From: Coffea arabica
Lineage: Eukaryota > Streptophyta > Magnoliopsida > Gentianales > Rubiaceae
Assembly: GCF_036785885.1 (NCBI RefSeq)
Contig: NC_092314.1
Location: 13,785,638 to 13,849,637, forward strand
Direction of reading: 5' to 3'
DNA: 64,000 nt
Shown here: positions 44,188 through 57,300 of the stretch, in pieces
How the letters are laid out: each line of letters begins with the position of its first letter
Position numbering within the stretch: position 1 is the stretch's first letter
Program-made: the position numbers and the translations under genes
Notes under the pieces: model-generated
Database searches by the model: none
Seen by the model: the letters and a program-made list of their open reading frames with translations, nothing else
What the model was told of the DNA's origin: nothing

Positions 44188-46465
44188 AAAAAAACCCCAT
44201 CCCCTCTCCCTCCCACAATAAAACAAAAGTATGTCTATAATAATTGTATTAAAAAATTTATAACTAAGGGGAGATTGAGATATCATGCCTGCTCTTTCGT
44301 AATCCCCTCTCAACTTTGCTATTTCTACAGCCTCCTTGAAGTTTCCAAGTTCTTCTTCCAACAGCAAAAGCTCTTCAAGACAGCCTATGCTTTTCAGGAA
44401 TTTCCGCCTTGAATCCATAGTAAGGAAAGCTCTAACGTATTTTATCATGGATTTATGATCCTTGAGCTTATAATAGCTCAAAGCGCAACTCTCCAAAAAC
44501 TCTTGTCCGACTTTTTCGATTTCCTTACTTTGTTTTGCGGTACCATCATCACCAGGAGCATTCTGTTTCCATTTCTTAAGATATTGCCTTCCCAATTCAA
44601 AAAGATTACCCTGAGTACATGCGGACAAACACTCCAAGAAGTAATTGCCATCAGCATAAGCCTTCGCTGCAAGTTTGTAACTTTTAGCCGAAGTGAAACA
44701 ATCACCTGCTTTTTTAGGATCTCTACATTTATCATAGTAAATTCTTCCTGCAGCAAGATTCAAAAGGTTAAACTTCAAGACTATGCTTTTCCAGTTAATT
44801 GTTTGCACAAGTAAAATACCATTATCAAACCAAAGGAGACCAGCTGTTGTAGAACTATAACTACAAAAAACCACCACCCACCCCTCTCCCTGGCGCCGAC
44901 AATAAAACAAAAGTATGTCTATAAGAGTTATATTAAAAGATATATAACTAAGGAGACATTGATACATCATACCTGCTCTTTCGTAATCCCCCAAATCACA
45001 GAAGCATTCAGCAGCAGACTCAGCTCTGCCAATGCAGTCGAACAACTCAGCAGCCTGTCTGAGGATTGTACAAGCCTCTTGAGGATTTGACTCACGCAGC
45101 TGATCAGCAGTTGCCCTCAGGCCAGCAGCCTTGGCCCGTTTCTCCCAATTTGTATCTCCTGCCCTTTCAAAGCACATGGTTGCCATCTGATACTTGTTCT
45201 CCTGGTAAAGCTGCATTAAAATATAAAGAAAAATTTTGTAGATTCCAGAATGAATGATAACATGCACAATAAACTTGAAACATAAAATGCATAGAAGCTG
45301 CGGTAGCAGAAACTTTAGAGAGCAGTCCAACCTTTATACCCCTTGATTTCCACTCTGCAGGACTGCTTGCCATTAGCATCGTTTGTGAAAATGATTCATC
45401 CATCTCCCTTACTTGCACAAGGCCCAACTTCTTCCAGAAGTCAAACATGGGTGCAGCAAACTCCTCACTATCTTCACAAATCCACAGTCTCTGCCTTGTC
45501 CGCGTAATTGCCACATATAATTGTTTCAATTCAGAACAAAGGATACTGTGTCTTGCATGACTAAATCTAGGAAAGCACCTAGGGAAACAAGAATCACGTA
45601 GATCTTTTTTCTCCATGAAGTCATACACCACTCTCCATTGGTTCTTCAGAGGCGATGAACTGAAAAAATTGTACAGTAATACATCCTGCAAAATTGTACA
45701 ATAACCCAATCAAGACAGAGTAAATTTTGAATGAAATGTGGAAAATCTTCAGCAAAGAAATCACTAAATGGAAGAAATAAAAGCAGCTAGGCATGCATTC
45801 AGTTTTCCCAGGCCCTTGGTCATACTCATAAACGGTTGGTTAGAGAATCACTTGGTAGTAAATGACAATCAATCACCTGAAACTCTAGACCCTTGCATTC
45901 CAGTATTGTAAGAACAAGAGCATGATTTCCTACATCTCTAGAAATTCCTTCCTGAGCAGAATCATCACGTACTAGTATAACCTGTTCGGCACCAAAGCCT
46001 ACTACTTTCCCACCAGTCTTTACAGTCTTTCCGAAAATAATCTCAATAGCACTCTCGTCGTTTGGCTTAAGCAGAACAGGAGCTTCACCATATATAAAGC
46101 TAATTTCAGGTTTCAAAATATCAACAGATTGAGGGAAAAATTGGTAAAGAAGGTCTGTGACACTCTGTGCTAATTTAAGTACTCCAGCATGAGTACGGAA
46201 GTTCTGCTGCAAATTGAAAATTTCTGACATACGTCTTTTCTCTCTTCTTTCAACATATTTGTCACTCTTTGATTTCATTATGAACTCATTATAGAATACA
46301 GATCGTATATCTTCAAACCTAAAATCAGTACCCCTGGCAATAGTTTGAGCTGTATCACCAGAAAAGACAAAACCTTCATCCACATTTTTGCAGATATACT
46401 TGAACAGAGCTATCTGACTCATAGCAAGATCTTGCACTTCGTCAATGTACACAAAATCCATTTTA
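40655..46465 (-). pseudogene. Truncated duplicate (copy A) of the double-helicase TRANK1-like gene, 3' half only
   Basis: Exons on the minus strand, deduced from the copy B model: 46465-45877 (cut at the left of the UvrD DEVQD motif), 45685-45332, 45210-44973, 44747-44289, 44030-41371 (in-frame TGA at 41401-41403), 41250-41120 and a terminal piece 40736-40655 that runs into the Helitron end. The first exon starts two codons before MDFVYIDEVQDL; everything upstream (Sen1-like helicase, UvrD Walker A) is missing and replaced by LTR-like DNA. No promoter or start codon can be assigned. The exon 41250-41120 (ELEESTSFLTAGLNV... GEASSMLDEIKQFDA) is intact only here. It cannot encode a helicase. An alternative is that A and B are an assembly duplication. 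Confidence 0.85.
44157..44185. repeat. Poly-C tract (29 C) in an intron, copy A
   Basis: Followed by A9. The counterpart in copy B is 25 C. Homopolymer length is likely uncertain. Confidence 0.85.
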
Positions 46466-49400
46466 TTCGTAAACCGCGGCACCACAAAACCACTTGATCA
46501 AATTCACACTACATCTCACAACCATTTCAGCCGACTCTTTCTCTGCACAAACCAAAGTCGAAATCAACTTCACTCCAAATACCACTCTACTCTTTCATTC
46601 TTGATTCACAACAAAACCTCATTTCTTCCCTGCCTTGACCGAGAGCACCGAGAGAGGGAGAGAGCTGCCGGAAACTTCTTGGATTCAGCCGTGAGTTGGA
46701 GCAAAGCCAGGGAAGGGAATCTGCCGGAAGCTTCACCAATTCTACCTTCATCCACAACCCTTTTCAGCCGCAACTCCAAACCAGAATCACCATCTGCACT
46801 TGGCCGAGAGCTAGGAAGGAAATTTCTGGAATTTCGTGTGAAAGATTGGTTGCTAGCTGAGGTAATTTCTGGTCTAAAATAGGTTGATTATTAGTTGATC
46901 AAGCTATATCAGAGATTACATGTTTAGATTATACAATCGGATGCTGAAATCAAAACCTTAGGAAAATTTCTGTTTTGAGAAATTGTTGCTACCGAGACTT
47001 GAGGTGTTATTGCAGCTCCAATTTTGTTTTGTGTGATAATCTGAACACCCAAATGTCTTTAGCTGAGTAAGAACTGGAAGATTAAGACCATGTATGATGA
47101 ATTGGGCATTCGAATGAAGTGTTAAAGCAGAGATAAATTTCTGGGTTAGTTTGGGGTAAGAAAATTCTGCCGAGAGCCTAGCTTAATTATTACAGCTTAA
47201 CTTGGTTCAATTTGGTTGCTATCAAACTGATTTCTGGTCTGGATATGATAGCTAGTTAAATTCAGCAGTTGTGCATGTGAAATTAAGTGCAAAATACAGG
47301 AATTAACCATAGAAAAAAAATGGTTTGTGACTAAACAAATGCTGGAAGAATTTCTGGTTTGGCCGAGAGCTTAGCTTAAAGCTTTGCAACCTGATTTGGT
47401 TTAGTGTTGTTGTTTAAACTTATAACCATGATTAGATGACTAATAACAAGTTAATTAGGCCCTGCATGTAGTTGATTAGTAAGTTTTAAATCAGAGAAAT
47501 AAAGGTTAAGAGTACATTCTGCTTCAAGGCATGATCACCCGAGCCCAAGCAGGAAAATTTCTGGAAATTTTGATGTTAATAATGATAGTTTGAACTCAAT
47601 TTTGAAAGTGGAAAATTTTAGTAACTAACTAGGTGTTTAAAATGTTGAATTGAGTAACTAACACCATGTTTAAACCAAGGAAATTTGAACTAAAGTTGAA
47701 TTGTTTGCTGGAAATCTTTGAAGCCGCAAGCAAGGTTGAACCAGAAATTTCAGTTTGCCTTTAGAAAGTTTAAATGGTTTCTGAACATTTATTTTATTGT
47801 TTCCTTGGACTATGATGGTCTTGAGCTACATAAGAGATGCAAAATTTAAGTGGTTTGGCGAGGAAATATTTAATATATTGAAGGATTGAATTAAAGAGGT
47901 TAGTATACAAATGCTGGAATTTCCTTTGTGATGGCCGAAGGTTGAGTTGGAAGCTCAACTTAGTTTCGAAAATTTCCTTCAAATCATGAGGGATGGAAAT
48001 GCCTGGAATATGTTGTTTTGGAATTATATAAGAAATGTATGGATGGTTTGAATAAAAACATTTTGGTGCAAAAAGAGAAAAAGGAGTTTTTCACATGTGA
48101 AAAATGACATTTCAGATTTTTGGATGTCCCTGACCAATTTCAGTAAAATGCTTATATCTTGGTGTAGAAAAATCCGTTTAAGGTGCCGTCAGTGGCATTT
48201 GAAACTAGAAACATGGGCCTTGGTTCTGTAGAAATTTTATATTTTTCCTCCATGTGTACGGCTGTACGTGACTCCTCAAAGTAGGCTGTCTTGACTTAAT
48301 GTCCTGTTTCTTCAGGAAAATGAATTTTGACTTGAATCGAATGTTGGGCCTATCTGTGATTTGAATTTCTGAATTTCAAGTGAAGCTTACATGCTAAAAT
48401 TTTCTGGTATGTGAATGGCATTGAGCCTAGTAAAATGCTATGGTGGTAATCTGAATTTCTCGAGTTATTTAAGCGTTAAATTAGCCGTGACTTTACTCCT
48501 TGTTTCTAGTTGAAATTTTGGTTTGAAAGTGATTGGTTGCTATCAAGAGCTAATGATTGATGAAGCTCTTGGCCATTTGAATGATTTTCTAAGTACTACA
48601 GGGTGACGAAAGTTAATTGCTGGAATGTCTTGGAGGCTTTACTTTTATTTTATTTTTAGTTGCTTATGATGGGCTTGCTGAAACCAAGTGCTAATGATTG
48701 ATGAAGCCTTGGTTGATCATTTTATTTTATTCAGAAATGCACTTGTTGAAATCTAGGGCTAATGATTGACGAAGCCCTAGTAATTTGCTATGTGATTTTT
48801 GTCATATTTTGATCCATATTATAATTTCGAAACGGAATCGGAGCTGTGGAAGTTGTATCGACCTTGCGAACTCGAGTAGCTGTGATCAAATTAATCAGAA
48901 ATATTTTTCCAGCTAGTATTATATTATAAAACTTTCCAACTCGATAATTTCCTTTAGCTCAAACTAGCCTCGATTAGTAAATAAGTTATATAGCTTTTGA
49001 AAATTCTAAGTCTTATTTTAATTCATTTTCTTTCCTTAAGCTATAGTTAACTATAGGAAAAGTTCCAAAATACGAGTTGTAATAATTCTGGGGAAAAGCA
49101 TGGGAAACTTGCTCGGCAAGAAACCTTATTTTAGGGTAAAATAGTTTTAGTAATAATTTTTGCAGGAACCATAGCTTTAAAGAAATGTTCAAAGTAACTT
49201 TCTAACATTGATATTAAGAGGTTTGTCGACTTATTTCCAGAAAATTTATACTAGTTACCCTTTTTATAAGGAAAAGTACCTCAAGGAAAATTATAAGAAA
49301 CATTTCTACTATTTGTGTCAAGTTTCAATCTAAGTAGATTTTTGAAATTACTATGGGAAAGTAAACTAGCAATATATTAGATAAACCTCAATGTGTTCGA

Positions 49401-49471
49401 GTCTAAAGACTGAATAAAAGCTTATAATTTCAATATTTGATATTCTAGGATATTGCGAGGAAGCGGAATTC
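46466..49471. mobile_element. 3.0-kb LTR-like spacer between the two duplicated copies
   Basis: Homology between copies stops at 46465 and restarts at 49472, with this DNA between. It has no long coding frame (longest open stretch about 145 codons, low-complexity Ser/Arg-rich, no domain). It shares 'tatcttggtgtagaaa' followed by 'ggcatttgaaactaga' with 8513-10974 and repeats a 'gctaatgattga(t/c)gaagc(c)' word three times at about 48550-48780, as seen in long plant LTRs. Neither end is a clear TG/CA and no target duplication was found, so it is a partial element or captured filler. Confidence 0.5.
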
Positions 49472-50774
49472 AGTTTCATCTGTCAACAACATTCATGTCA
49501 ACTCTACAAGTCAATCCAAATTGCAAAGAAGTTTTGAAACTTCAAAAGTGGTATGAATACAATTTTTTTAGACCTTTTTTTTTATATACAAATTGAATGC
49601 CTTGAATTACAATACTGAAAATTTATATAGGATTACTACAAAGAAAAGTGAAAATCTTGAAGCTGCAATCTTGAAGAACAAGATGGACTTGGCCAAGCAC
49701 ATTCAACTCAAAAATATTATTCATCAACAACATTCATTGAAAGAGGTAAATTTATCGCCTCATAAATCTTCAATTTAGAAAATTCCTCGAAAAAAAAAAG
49801 CCAAACATCATAAAAACAATAACAAATAACTGCTTTTTGCAGCATGCTTTCTGCATTTCCAACGCAATTGTTACCGATATAGAGAACAAAGCCGAACTAT
49901 ACTATAATGCTTTTAAAGGATGCAGCACCAAAATTATCAATTTCGAAAAAGATGCAGAATGCCCCAAATGCAATTATCCAACAAAAGATTTTACACTAAG
50001 GTAAGTCACTCAATTAAATACATGACATGAAAGCTAGACTTTAAAATGACAAACTTGAAAAGCACAGTTAACAACTTAATATCATTTCCAAAATAGGTAC
50101 AATATAAGGATGGAAGTCGTCAATGGACAAGATGTGGCAACAATAATATTATTTGAAGACTTGGCAACTAATTTTATTGGATGCCCAATACAAGAATATA
50201 TAGATAGCACTACATCTTTCAAGGTAAGTTCCTAAAAATTATTAAAATAATAAACACATCAACTCTTAATAGTTAAGCATTCAATTTAAACCTATCTGAT
50301 TTACAAATACTGAAAACCGAACGGGACAAGGAGAAATCAAAGTTGTATAAGAAAATGATTGCCGCAAAGCATAAGGAGTTCAAATTCCTCATCAAGCTTA
50401 ATAGGATTGGGCACTCCTCTCATGGACATCCATCAATGGTAGCAATAGCATTCGAGCAACTACCAAATACAAATAAACAAGAAGATGCCACTCCATCTAT
50501 TGCATCTGAACAACATGCTCGGCAAAGCATAATAAAAGAGAAAAATTCAAAGGTGATTGAAATTGACGATGATGTTCCACTACAGTCCTTCAAAACCAAA
50601 AAAGGGGGAGCAAGAAGTAATGCATCCAAGCTCAAAAGTCAATTGAAAAAGAAGATAAAAGTCGAGAAAATTAAAACACTAATGATTACTATTTCACATT
50701 TAATATCTTCTCTTTTTCTTCGTCTTACATTCAATAAGATTGCTTTGCATTGCTTACTTTACAATATTTTGTAA
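49472..50774 (+). pseudogene. RPA70-like gene of the Helitron, 5'-truncated (copy B)
   Basis: Begins mid-exon (FHLSTTFMSTLQVNPNC) at the duplication edge. The zinc-ribbon exon keeps an open frame here (CSTKIINFEKDAECPKCNYP, then TKDFTLR), unlike copy A, which has one extra A. Downstream OB-fold exon (about 50098) and tail are as in copy A. Lacks the 5' exons, so it is not expressed as an RPA protein from its own start. Confidence 0.7.
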
Positions 50775-50874
50775 CATGCAATTCCCACCCTTGCTTCTAT
50801 TCCCAACTCTACATTACAAAGGTAAACTCAATATAAAAACAGAACAAAATGATATAACTACATATCATCCAACC

Positions 50875-50902
50875 ACGTGCAACGCACGTACGGTATCACT
50901 AG
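50875..50902 (+). other. Helitron 3' terminus (copy B)
   Basis: Identical hairpin ACGTGC-aac-GCACGT (50875-50889) and CTAG (50899-50902) followed by T, duplicated with the segment. Confidence 0.85.
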
Positions 50903-50903
50903 T

Positions 50904-53900
50904 GATTTAGAAAAGCCTCCAGCCTAGGCCACTTTGACTGCAAGCTCTTCAGAAGTGATCCAATTCCTTGCAAGTTTCCAGTCTGTATAATATCACTGGT
51001 GGGGGAAAAACATCAATGAAACTTCGAGTAAACTATCGAAGCTGACACTTGAAAAGCTAAACATAAAAATTGTATAGTCAGGTATTGAATGTAGCAAACT
51101 AGGGAAGTTGCACAATCTGCAATCATGAAAGCAGCAGAAGTTCTTTTGTTTCACTACTACTTGGTTCAATTGCCAACCAATATGAAAATTAAGCAACCCT
51201 TTACCTGGAATAGTGCCACAAATTCAGCTTTCTAGATAAAGTCCATATGCAAAAACCATGGATATCAATTGTCAGTTGTCACCCTAATGTTTTAGTCTAA
51301 GAAAACTTTTACCAGACCATTGCAAGCATTCGATTTCAAGTATTTAAAAGCTGTCCAGCAGTTAAAAAGCTTGTACTTTCTTCCAATTCCTCCTGGAAAC
51401 GAGCAGCATAAAAGAGAGTTGTTAAAGCTATTACATGGAAGTGCTTGTATGATTATTAAACACAAAATCCACAAAGCAGCTGAGCAGACCTAAGCAATCC
51501 ATTTGTGATTACCTTAAATTGAGAAACATTAGAACAGCTTGATCACTCTTCATGTTGTCTTTTCTCTGTTGATATTTGCACATCAAAGATTTTTTCAGAA
51601 AGGCCTGAGTACATCTGTGGGTTCCTTTCAGTTCCACTGCCTGTGCTCATTTTCTGATCTGGTGCCGCAGAAATGTCAATTGACATGAGAGACTCAGCAT
51701 TATGAACAAGTCCTTCACACAAATTCGGAGCATTTGCTTCAACCATAGGCCTTTGCTGATGGTAACTTCCTTGCTTTCGGAACAAGTTTCTCGTGATGTC
51801 ATCAATTCTTGGTGTCAAAGCTGTGTCAATGATGATTGCAGGACACGCAAATTTTGGACTATTTTCTCTCAAATGCACAATCACAAGAGGATTTCCAATC
51901 CTTCTGAATGCTTCTACAGTTGCATTTAAACTAAACCAATCCTGAGTCAAATTAAGCTTTCTTCTTGGCCTAAGTGCCTGAATGAATGGCATTGGCAGCT
52001 GCGAACTAATATGAGACTGATCAAGCAGATGAGAAAGAACATTAGAATACTTGCCTGAGTTCAAGTGGAGCAAGCACAAGATAACCACAAGCCTTAATGC
52101 TAGTAGTGGATGATACTGATCTACATCAAATTTTGATTTTGCAATCCATGATGCTGTCTCCCGCTTATTAAAAAGAAACTGTTCAACCATCATAACAACA
52201 GAATCAAATATGATTTCAGGAGACAACTGCGTGTCAGCTACTGAACTCACATCTGGATACATGTCTGCTTTAAGATAAACAAGCCATTCCACAAAAGAAT
52301 ACTTTGTTGTGAAAAAGTAATCCTTGGAATGAAATACAAGGAGTAGCAGGCGTTCAACAAGATATATTAAACAATCAGGTGATACATAGTCATATGACCT
52401 CCAATTTGCAAGATAAGTATCTCTCAAAGCTTCGTGGAAGCTATCAATCAGTGAAAACTTCTTCCAATCTTCAGCTGAAGTATTTGATGAAGGATCACCC
52501 AAGGATCTTGATTCTGTTATCCCAGAATGCCTCAATGAAGATACTTGCAAAGAATCAATGAATGCTCTCCACGAAAAATTCTTTTCAAATCTTTTTGCTA
52601 TCTTCATGTACAGATCATCTGTTGGTTTTCCAGATCCAAGCCAAATCATTACCACCCTCCCAATTTGACCGTAGGTAAGGTCACCCTTGTTACTGATATT
52701 GTCAACAATAACCTCTTCAAGTAGACTCCGTGAGAGCTCAGTTTTCCTTAAAGAGATCATGTTTTCCACCAATGATTTGCAACAGTCTAGTGGAAATACA
52801 TATTTAAAGTACGTAATTGGTGGCCGCAGGAAATTTTCTAGCCTCCTTTCAACACTAGCATTGAATTTGAATGATTCAGTCAAAAATTTCATCAATTGAT
52901 AGATATCAATGAGGCAAATGCTTTGGCAAAATAGGGAGAATGACTCCCTTATTGACAACTTATAAAGAGCTTCAACAGTGTCAAGTACCTTCAGGCTGAC
53001 AGAAGCTACTTCAGCCTGGCAATGACTCAGAGCAGCAGATGCAAATTTTCGACCATCAATGGATACCTGGTTCTCGCTTAGCTGCTTCTGCTTGAATACA
53101 GAACCAGTTGTTTTCACCCATTCAGCATCTGAGTTCAACAGTATATATGCTACATTTGAATTGATGACCTGCCTCCTCACACCAAAATAGTTCAAACAGA
53201 ACTCACCATATTCAAGCCATTCATTATCATCTGGTTTTCCCACTGTTTTGAGATATTGCATGATATTTGACATGTTCCTTTTCCACATATTCCAAAAGTG
53301 CATGAGTGAACCAACGGAGACGTGGTTTAGTGAAATCTTATCTTCTGAATGCTTTTTCATATCAACTTGCAATTCATCTTCCCATTCAAACTTCCGTGTT
53401 GTACAATCAAGATGAGCATCCAGGATCCTCCGGATAGATATCAATTCAACTGTCAAATTTTTACATAGCTCTGAATAAGTGAGAGACTGAAGCAACTCAT
53501 GCAAGCTAATATGCTCATGTGCCAAAACTTCAACCTCTCTGCGAATGCGTTCATAGAACTCATTCGATTCTTCCTGTGCAAATGACATAGCTTTCTTTAA
53601 TAGCATTTGTTTCTGTCGAAATGGCCTCAAGGGCCAACCTCTATTTCCAGTCACCCATAGAGAGCGATGAAGCACAAATGAAATGATGAGTAAGGATGCT
53701 TCCTTGAGATGGCCTGCCTTCCCAAGCAGGTCTGCCTCCCGTGGCAGATCCCCTCTCAACTTTGCTATTTCTATAGCTTCCGCGAAGTTTCCGAGTTCTT
53801 CTTCCAACAACAAAAGTTCATCAATACAGCCTATGCTTTTCAGGAAGTTACGTCTGGAATCCATAGAAAGGAAAGCTCTAACATATTTTGTCATGGATTT

Positions 53901-54301
53901 AAAATCCTTGAGCTTATAATAACTCAAAGCGCAACTCTCCAAGAACTCTTGTTCAATTTTTTCGATTTCCTTTTCGCCAGGAGCATTCTGTTTCCATTTT
54001 GTAATGTATTGCCTTCCCAATTCAAAAAGACTCCCCTGAGTGCACACAGACAAACACTCCAACAAGTAATTGCCATCAGCATAAGCCTTTGCTGCAAGTT
54101 CATAACTTCTAGCCGAAGTGAAACAATCACCCGCTTGTTTAGGATCTCCACATTTATCGAAGTAAATTCTTCCTGAAGCAAGATTCAAGAGGTTGAACTT
54201 CAAGACTATGCTTTTCCAGTTAATTGTTTGCACAAGTAAAATACCATTGTCAAACCAAAGATAACTACAAAAAAAATAACCAGTTCCTCAACAACAACCC
54301 C

Positions 54302-54335
<34 letters not shown>

Positions 54336-57300
54336 CATCCCCTCTCCCTCCCACAATAAAACAAAAGTATGTCTATAATAATTGTATTAAAAAATTTATA
54401 ACTAAGGGGAGATTGAGATATCATGCCTGCTCTTTCGTAATCCCCTCTCAACTTTGCTATTTCTACAGCCTCCTTGAAGTTTCCAAGTTCTTCTTCCAAC
54501 AGCAAAAGCTCTTCAAGACAGCCTATGCTTTTCAGGAATTTCCGCCTTGAATCCATAGTAAGGAAAGCTCTAACGTATTTTATCATGGATTTATGATCCT
54601 TGAGCTTATAATAGCTCAAAGCGCAACTCTCCAAAAACTCTTGTCCGACTTTTTCGATTTCCTTACTTTGTTTTGCGGTACCATCATCACCAGGAGCATT
54701 CTGTTTCCATTTCTTAAGATATTGCCTTCCCAATTCAAAAAGATTACCCTGAGTACATGCGGACAAACACTCCAAGAAGTAATTGCCATCAGCATAAGCC
54801 TTCGCTGCAAGTTTGTAACTTTTAGCCGAAGTGAAACAATCACCTGCTTTTTTAGGATCTCTACATTTATCATAGTAAATTCTTCCTGCAGCAAGATTCA
54901 AAAGGTTAAACTTCAAGACTATGCTTTTCCAGTTAATTGTTTGCACAAGTAAAATACCATTATCAAACCAAAGGAGACCAGCTGTTGTAGAACTATAACT
55001 ACAAAAAACCACCACCCACCCCTCTCCCTGGCGCCGACAATAAAACAAAAGTATGTCTATAAGAGTTATATTAAAAGATATATAACTAAGGAGACATTGA
55101 TACATCATACCTGCTCTTTCGTAATCCCCCAAATCACAGAAGCATTCAGCAGCAGACTCAGCTCTGCCAATGCAGTCGAACAACTCAGCAGCCTGTCTGA
55201 GGATTGTACAAGCCTCTTGAGGATTTGACTCACGCAGCTGATCAGCAGTTGCCCTCAGGCCAGCAGCCTTGGCCCGTTTCTCCCAATTTGTATCTCCTGC
55301 CCTTTCAAAGCACATGGTTGCCATCTGATACTTGTTCTCCTGGTAAAGCTGCATTAAAATATAAAGAAAAATTTTGTAGATTCCAGAATGAATGATAACA
55401 TGCACAATAAACTTGAAACATAAAATGCATAGAAGCTGCGGTAGCAGAAACTTTAGAGAGCAGTCCAACCTTTATACCCCTTGATTTCCACTCTGCAGGA
55501 CTGCTTGCCATTAGCATCGTTTGTGAAAATGATTCATCCATCTCCCTTACTTGCACAAGGCCCAACTTCTTCCAGAAGTCAAACATGGGTGCAGCAAACT
55601 CCTCACTATCTTCACAAATCCACAGTCTCTGCCTTGTCCGCGTAATTGCCACATATAATTGTTTCAATTCAGAACAAAGGATACTGTGTCTTGCATGACT
55701 AAATCTAGGAAAGCACCTAGGGAAACAAGAATCACGTAGATCTTTTTTCTCCATGAAGTCATACACCACTCTCCATTGGTTCTTCAGAGGCGATGAACTG
55801 AAAAAATTGTACAGTAATACATCCTGCAAAATTGTACAATAACCCAATCAAGACAGAGTAAATTTTGAATGAAATGTGGAAAATCTTCAGCAAAGAAATC
55901 ACTAAATGGAAGAAATAAAAGCAGCTAGGCATGCATTCAGTTTTCCCAGGCCCTTGGTCATACTCATAAACGGTTGGTTAGAGAATCACTTGGTAGTAAA
56001 TGACAATCAATCACCTGAAACTCTAGACCCTTGCATTCCAGTATTGTAAGAACAAGAGCATGATTTCCTACATCTCTAGAAATTCCTTCCTGAGCAGAAT
56101 CATCACGTACTAGTATAACCTGTTCGGCACCAAAGCCTACTACTTTCCCACCAGTCTTTACAGTCTTTCCGAAAATAATCTCAATAGCACTCTCGTCGTT
56201 TGGCTTAAGCAGAACAGGAGCTTCACCATATATAAAGCTAATTTCAGGTTTCAAAATATCAACAGATTGAGGGAAAAATTGGTAAAGAAGGTCTGTGACA
56301 CTCTGTGCTAATTTAAGTACTCCAGCATGAGTACGGAAGTTCTGCTGCAAATTGAAAATTTCTGACATACGTCTTTTCTCTCTTCTTTCAACATATTTGT
56401 CACTCTTTGATTTCATTATGAACTCATTATAGAATACAGATCGTATATCTTCAAACCTAAAATCAGTACCCCTGGCAATAGTTTGAGCTGTATCACCAGA
56501 AAAGACAAAACCTTCATCCACATTTTTGCAGATATACTTGAACAGAGCTATCTGACTCATAGCAAGATCTTGCACTTCGTCAATGTACACAAAATCCATT
56601 TTATCACCCTCCAGACTCTTGCTCTTCAGCCTAAGATGAAGGTCAATAACAAAATCAGACAGATCAAATTCACCACGCTGTAATTTCTTCTTCTCGTAAG
56701 CTTGAAAAACAGTATAGATCAGCTCTCTCTCATCTGAGCTCAGGGTTGATGCCCTACTATTAGACATGGAAACATATTCTTGCCTGCTCAATTTACCATC
56801 AGGGGCTTCCCCAGCTAGCAAGCCTCCTTTAATGTGAGATATTATCTCCGTAAATGTTCTTGAAGAATCAAGATTCTTCGTCAGTTGTGAATTGAAGTGA
56901 GGCCAATAATGGAAACAAAACCTCTCATAATTTACCTCCTTCATTCGTAAGAGAGATTGCAGAACAGCAGATCTGAAATTTCCACTTATACCAACAGAAA
57001 AGTCCATTATCTTCGTCATCTCAGGAAATCGTCTGAAATATGAATCACCGATTGTCCCATCAAGCATCATCAAAAACTTATGAAATGTAATGACAAGAGG
57101 GTACTTTTCGGAAGGAATGCCAACAAAAGAATCTGGTATATCTTTAAACTGTTCTATATCTTCCACATCTTCGGCATCATTCAAACTGGTTTCAGATGGG
57201 AAATTTCCACTGCAAGCAAAACTGCACTCAAGACAGTTAAGGTTAGAGATATAATTATTAAGAATACTTTAGTTTTCTCTGTACTATGTAAAAGGATATT

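Larger units (their letters stand above)
39224..46465. repeat. Segmental duplication, copy A (7.24 kb)
   Basis: Nearly identical to 49472-56604, same orientation. Differences I can see: 107 bp present here and absent in B (about 41105-41211), one base in the A run near 39700, a TA change near 39335, and a poly-C of 29 versus 25. The left breakpoint lies in the RPA-like gene of the Helitron, the right one inside the UvrD exon of the helicase gene. Confidence 0.95.
49472..56604. repeat. Segmental duplication, copy B (7.13 kb)
   Basis: Counterpart of 39224-46465. Its right edge continues without a break into upstream exons of the helicase gene, so B is the original position of the gene part. 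The left edge cuts the Helitron RPA-like gene. Confidence 0.95.

Noticed and set aside
46445-46882. 145-codon open frame at the start of the spacer
   Set aside because: It begins in the truncated helicase exon on the opposite strand and runs into LTR-like DNA. Composition is low-complexity and no domain is recognised.
46466-49471. Solo LTR explanation for the spacer
   Set aside because: No TG/CA ends at the borders and no target duplication, and the borders coincide with the duplication breakpoints.
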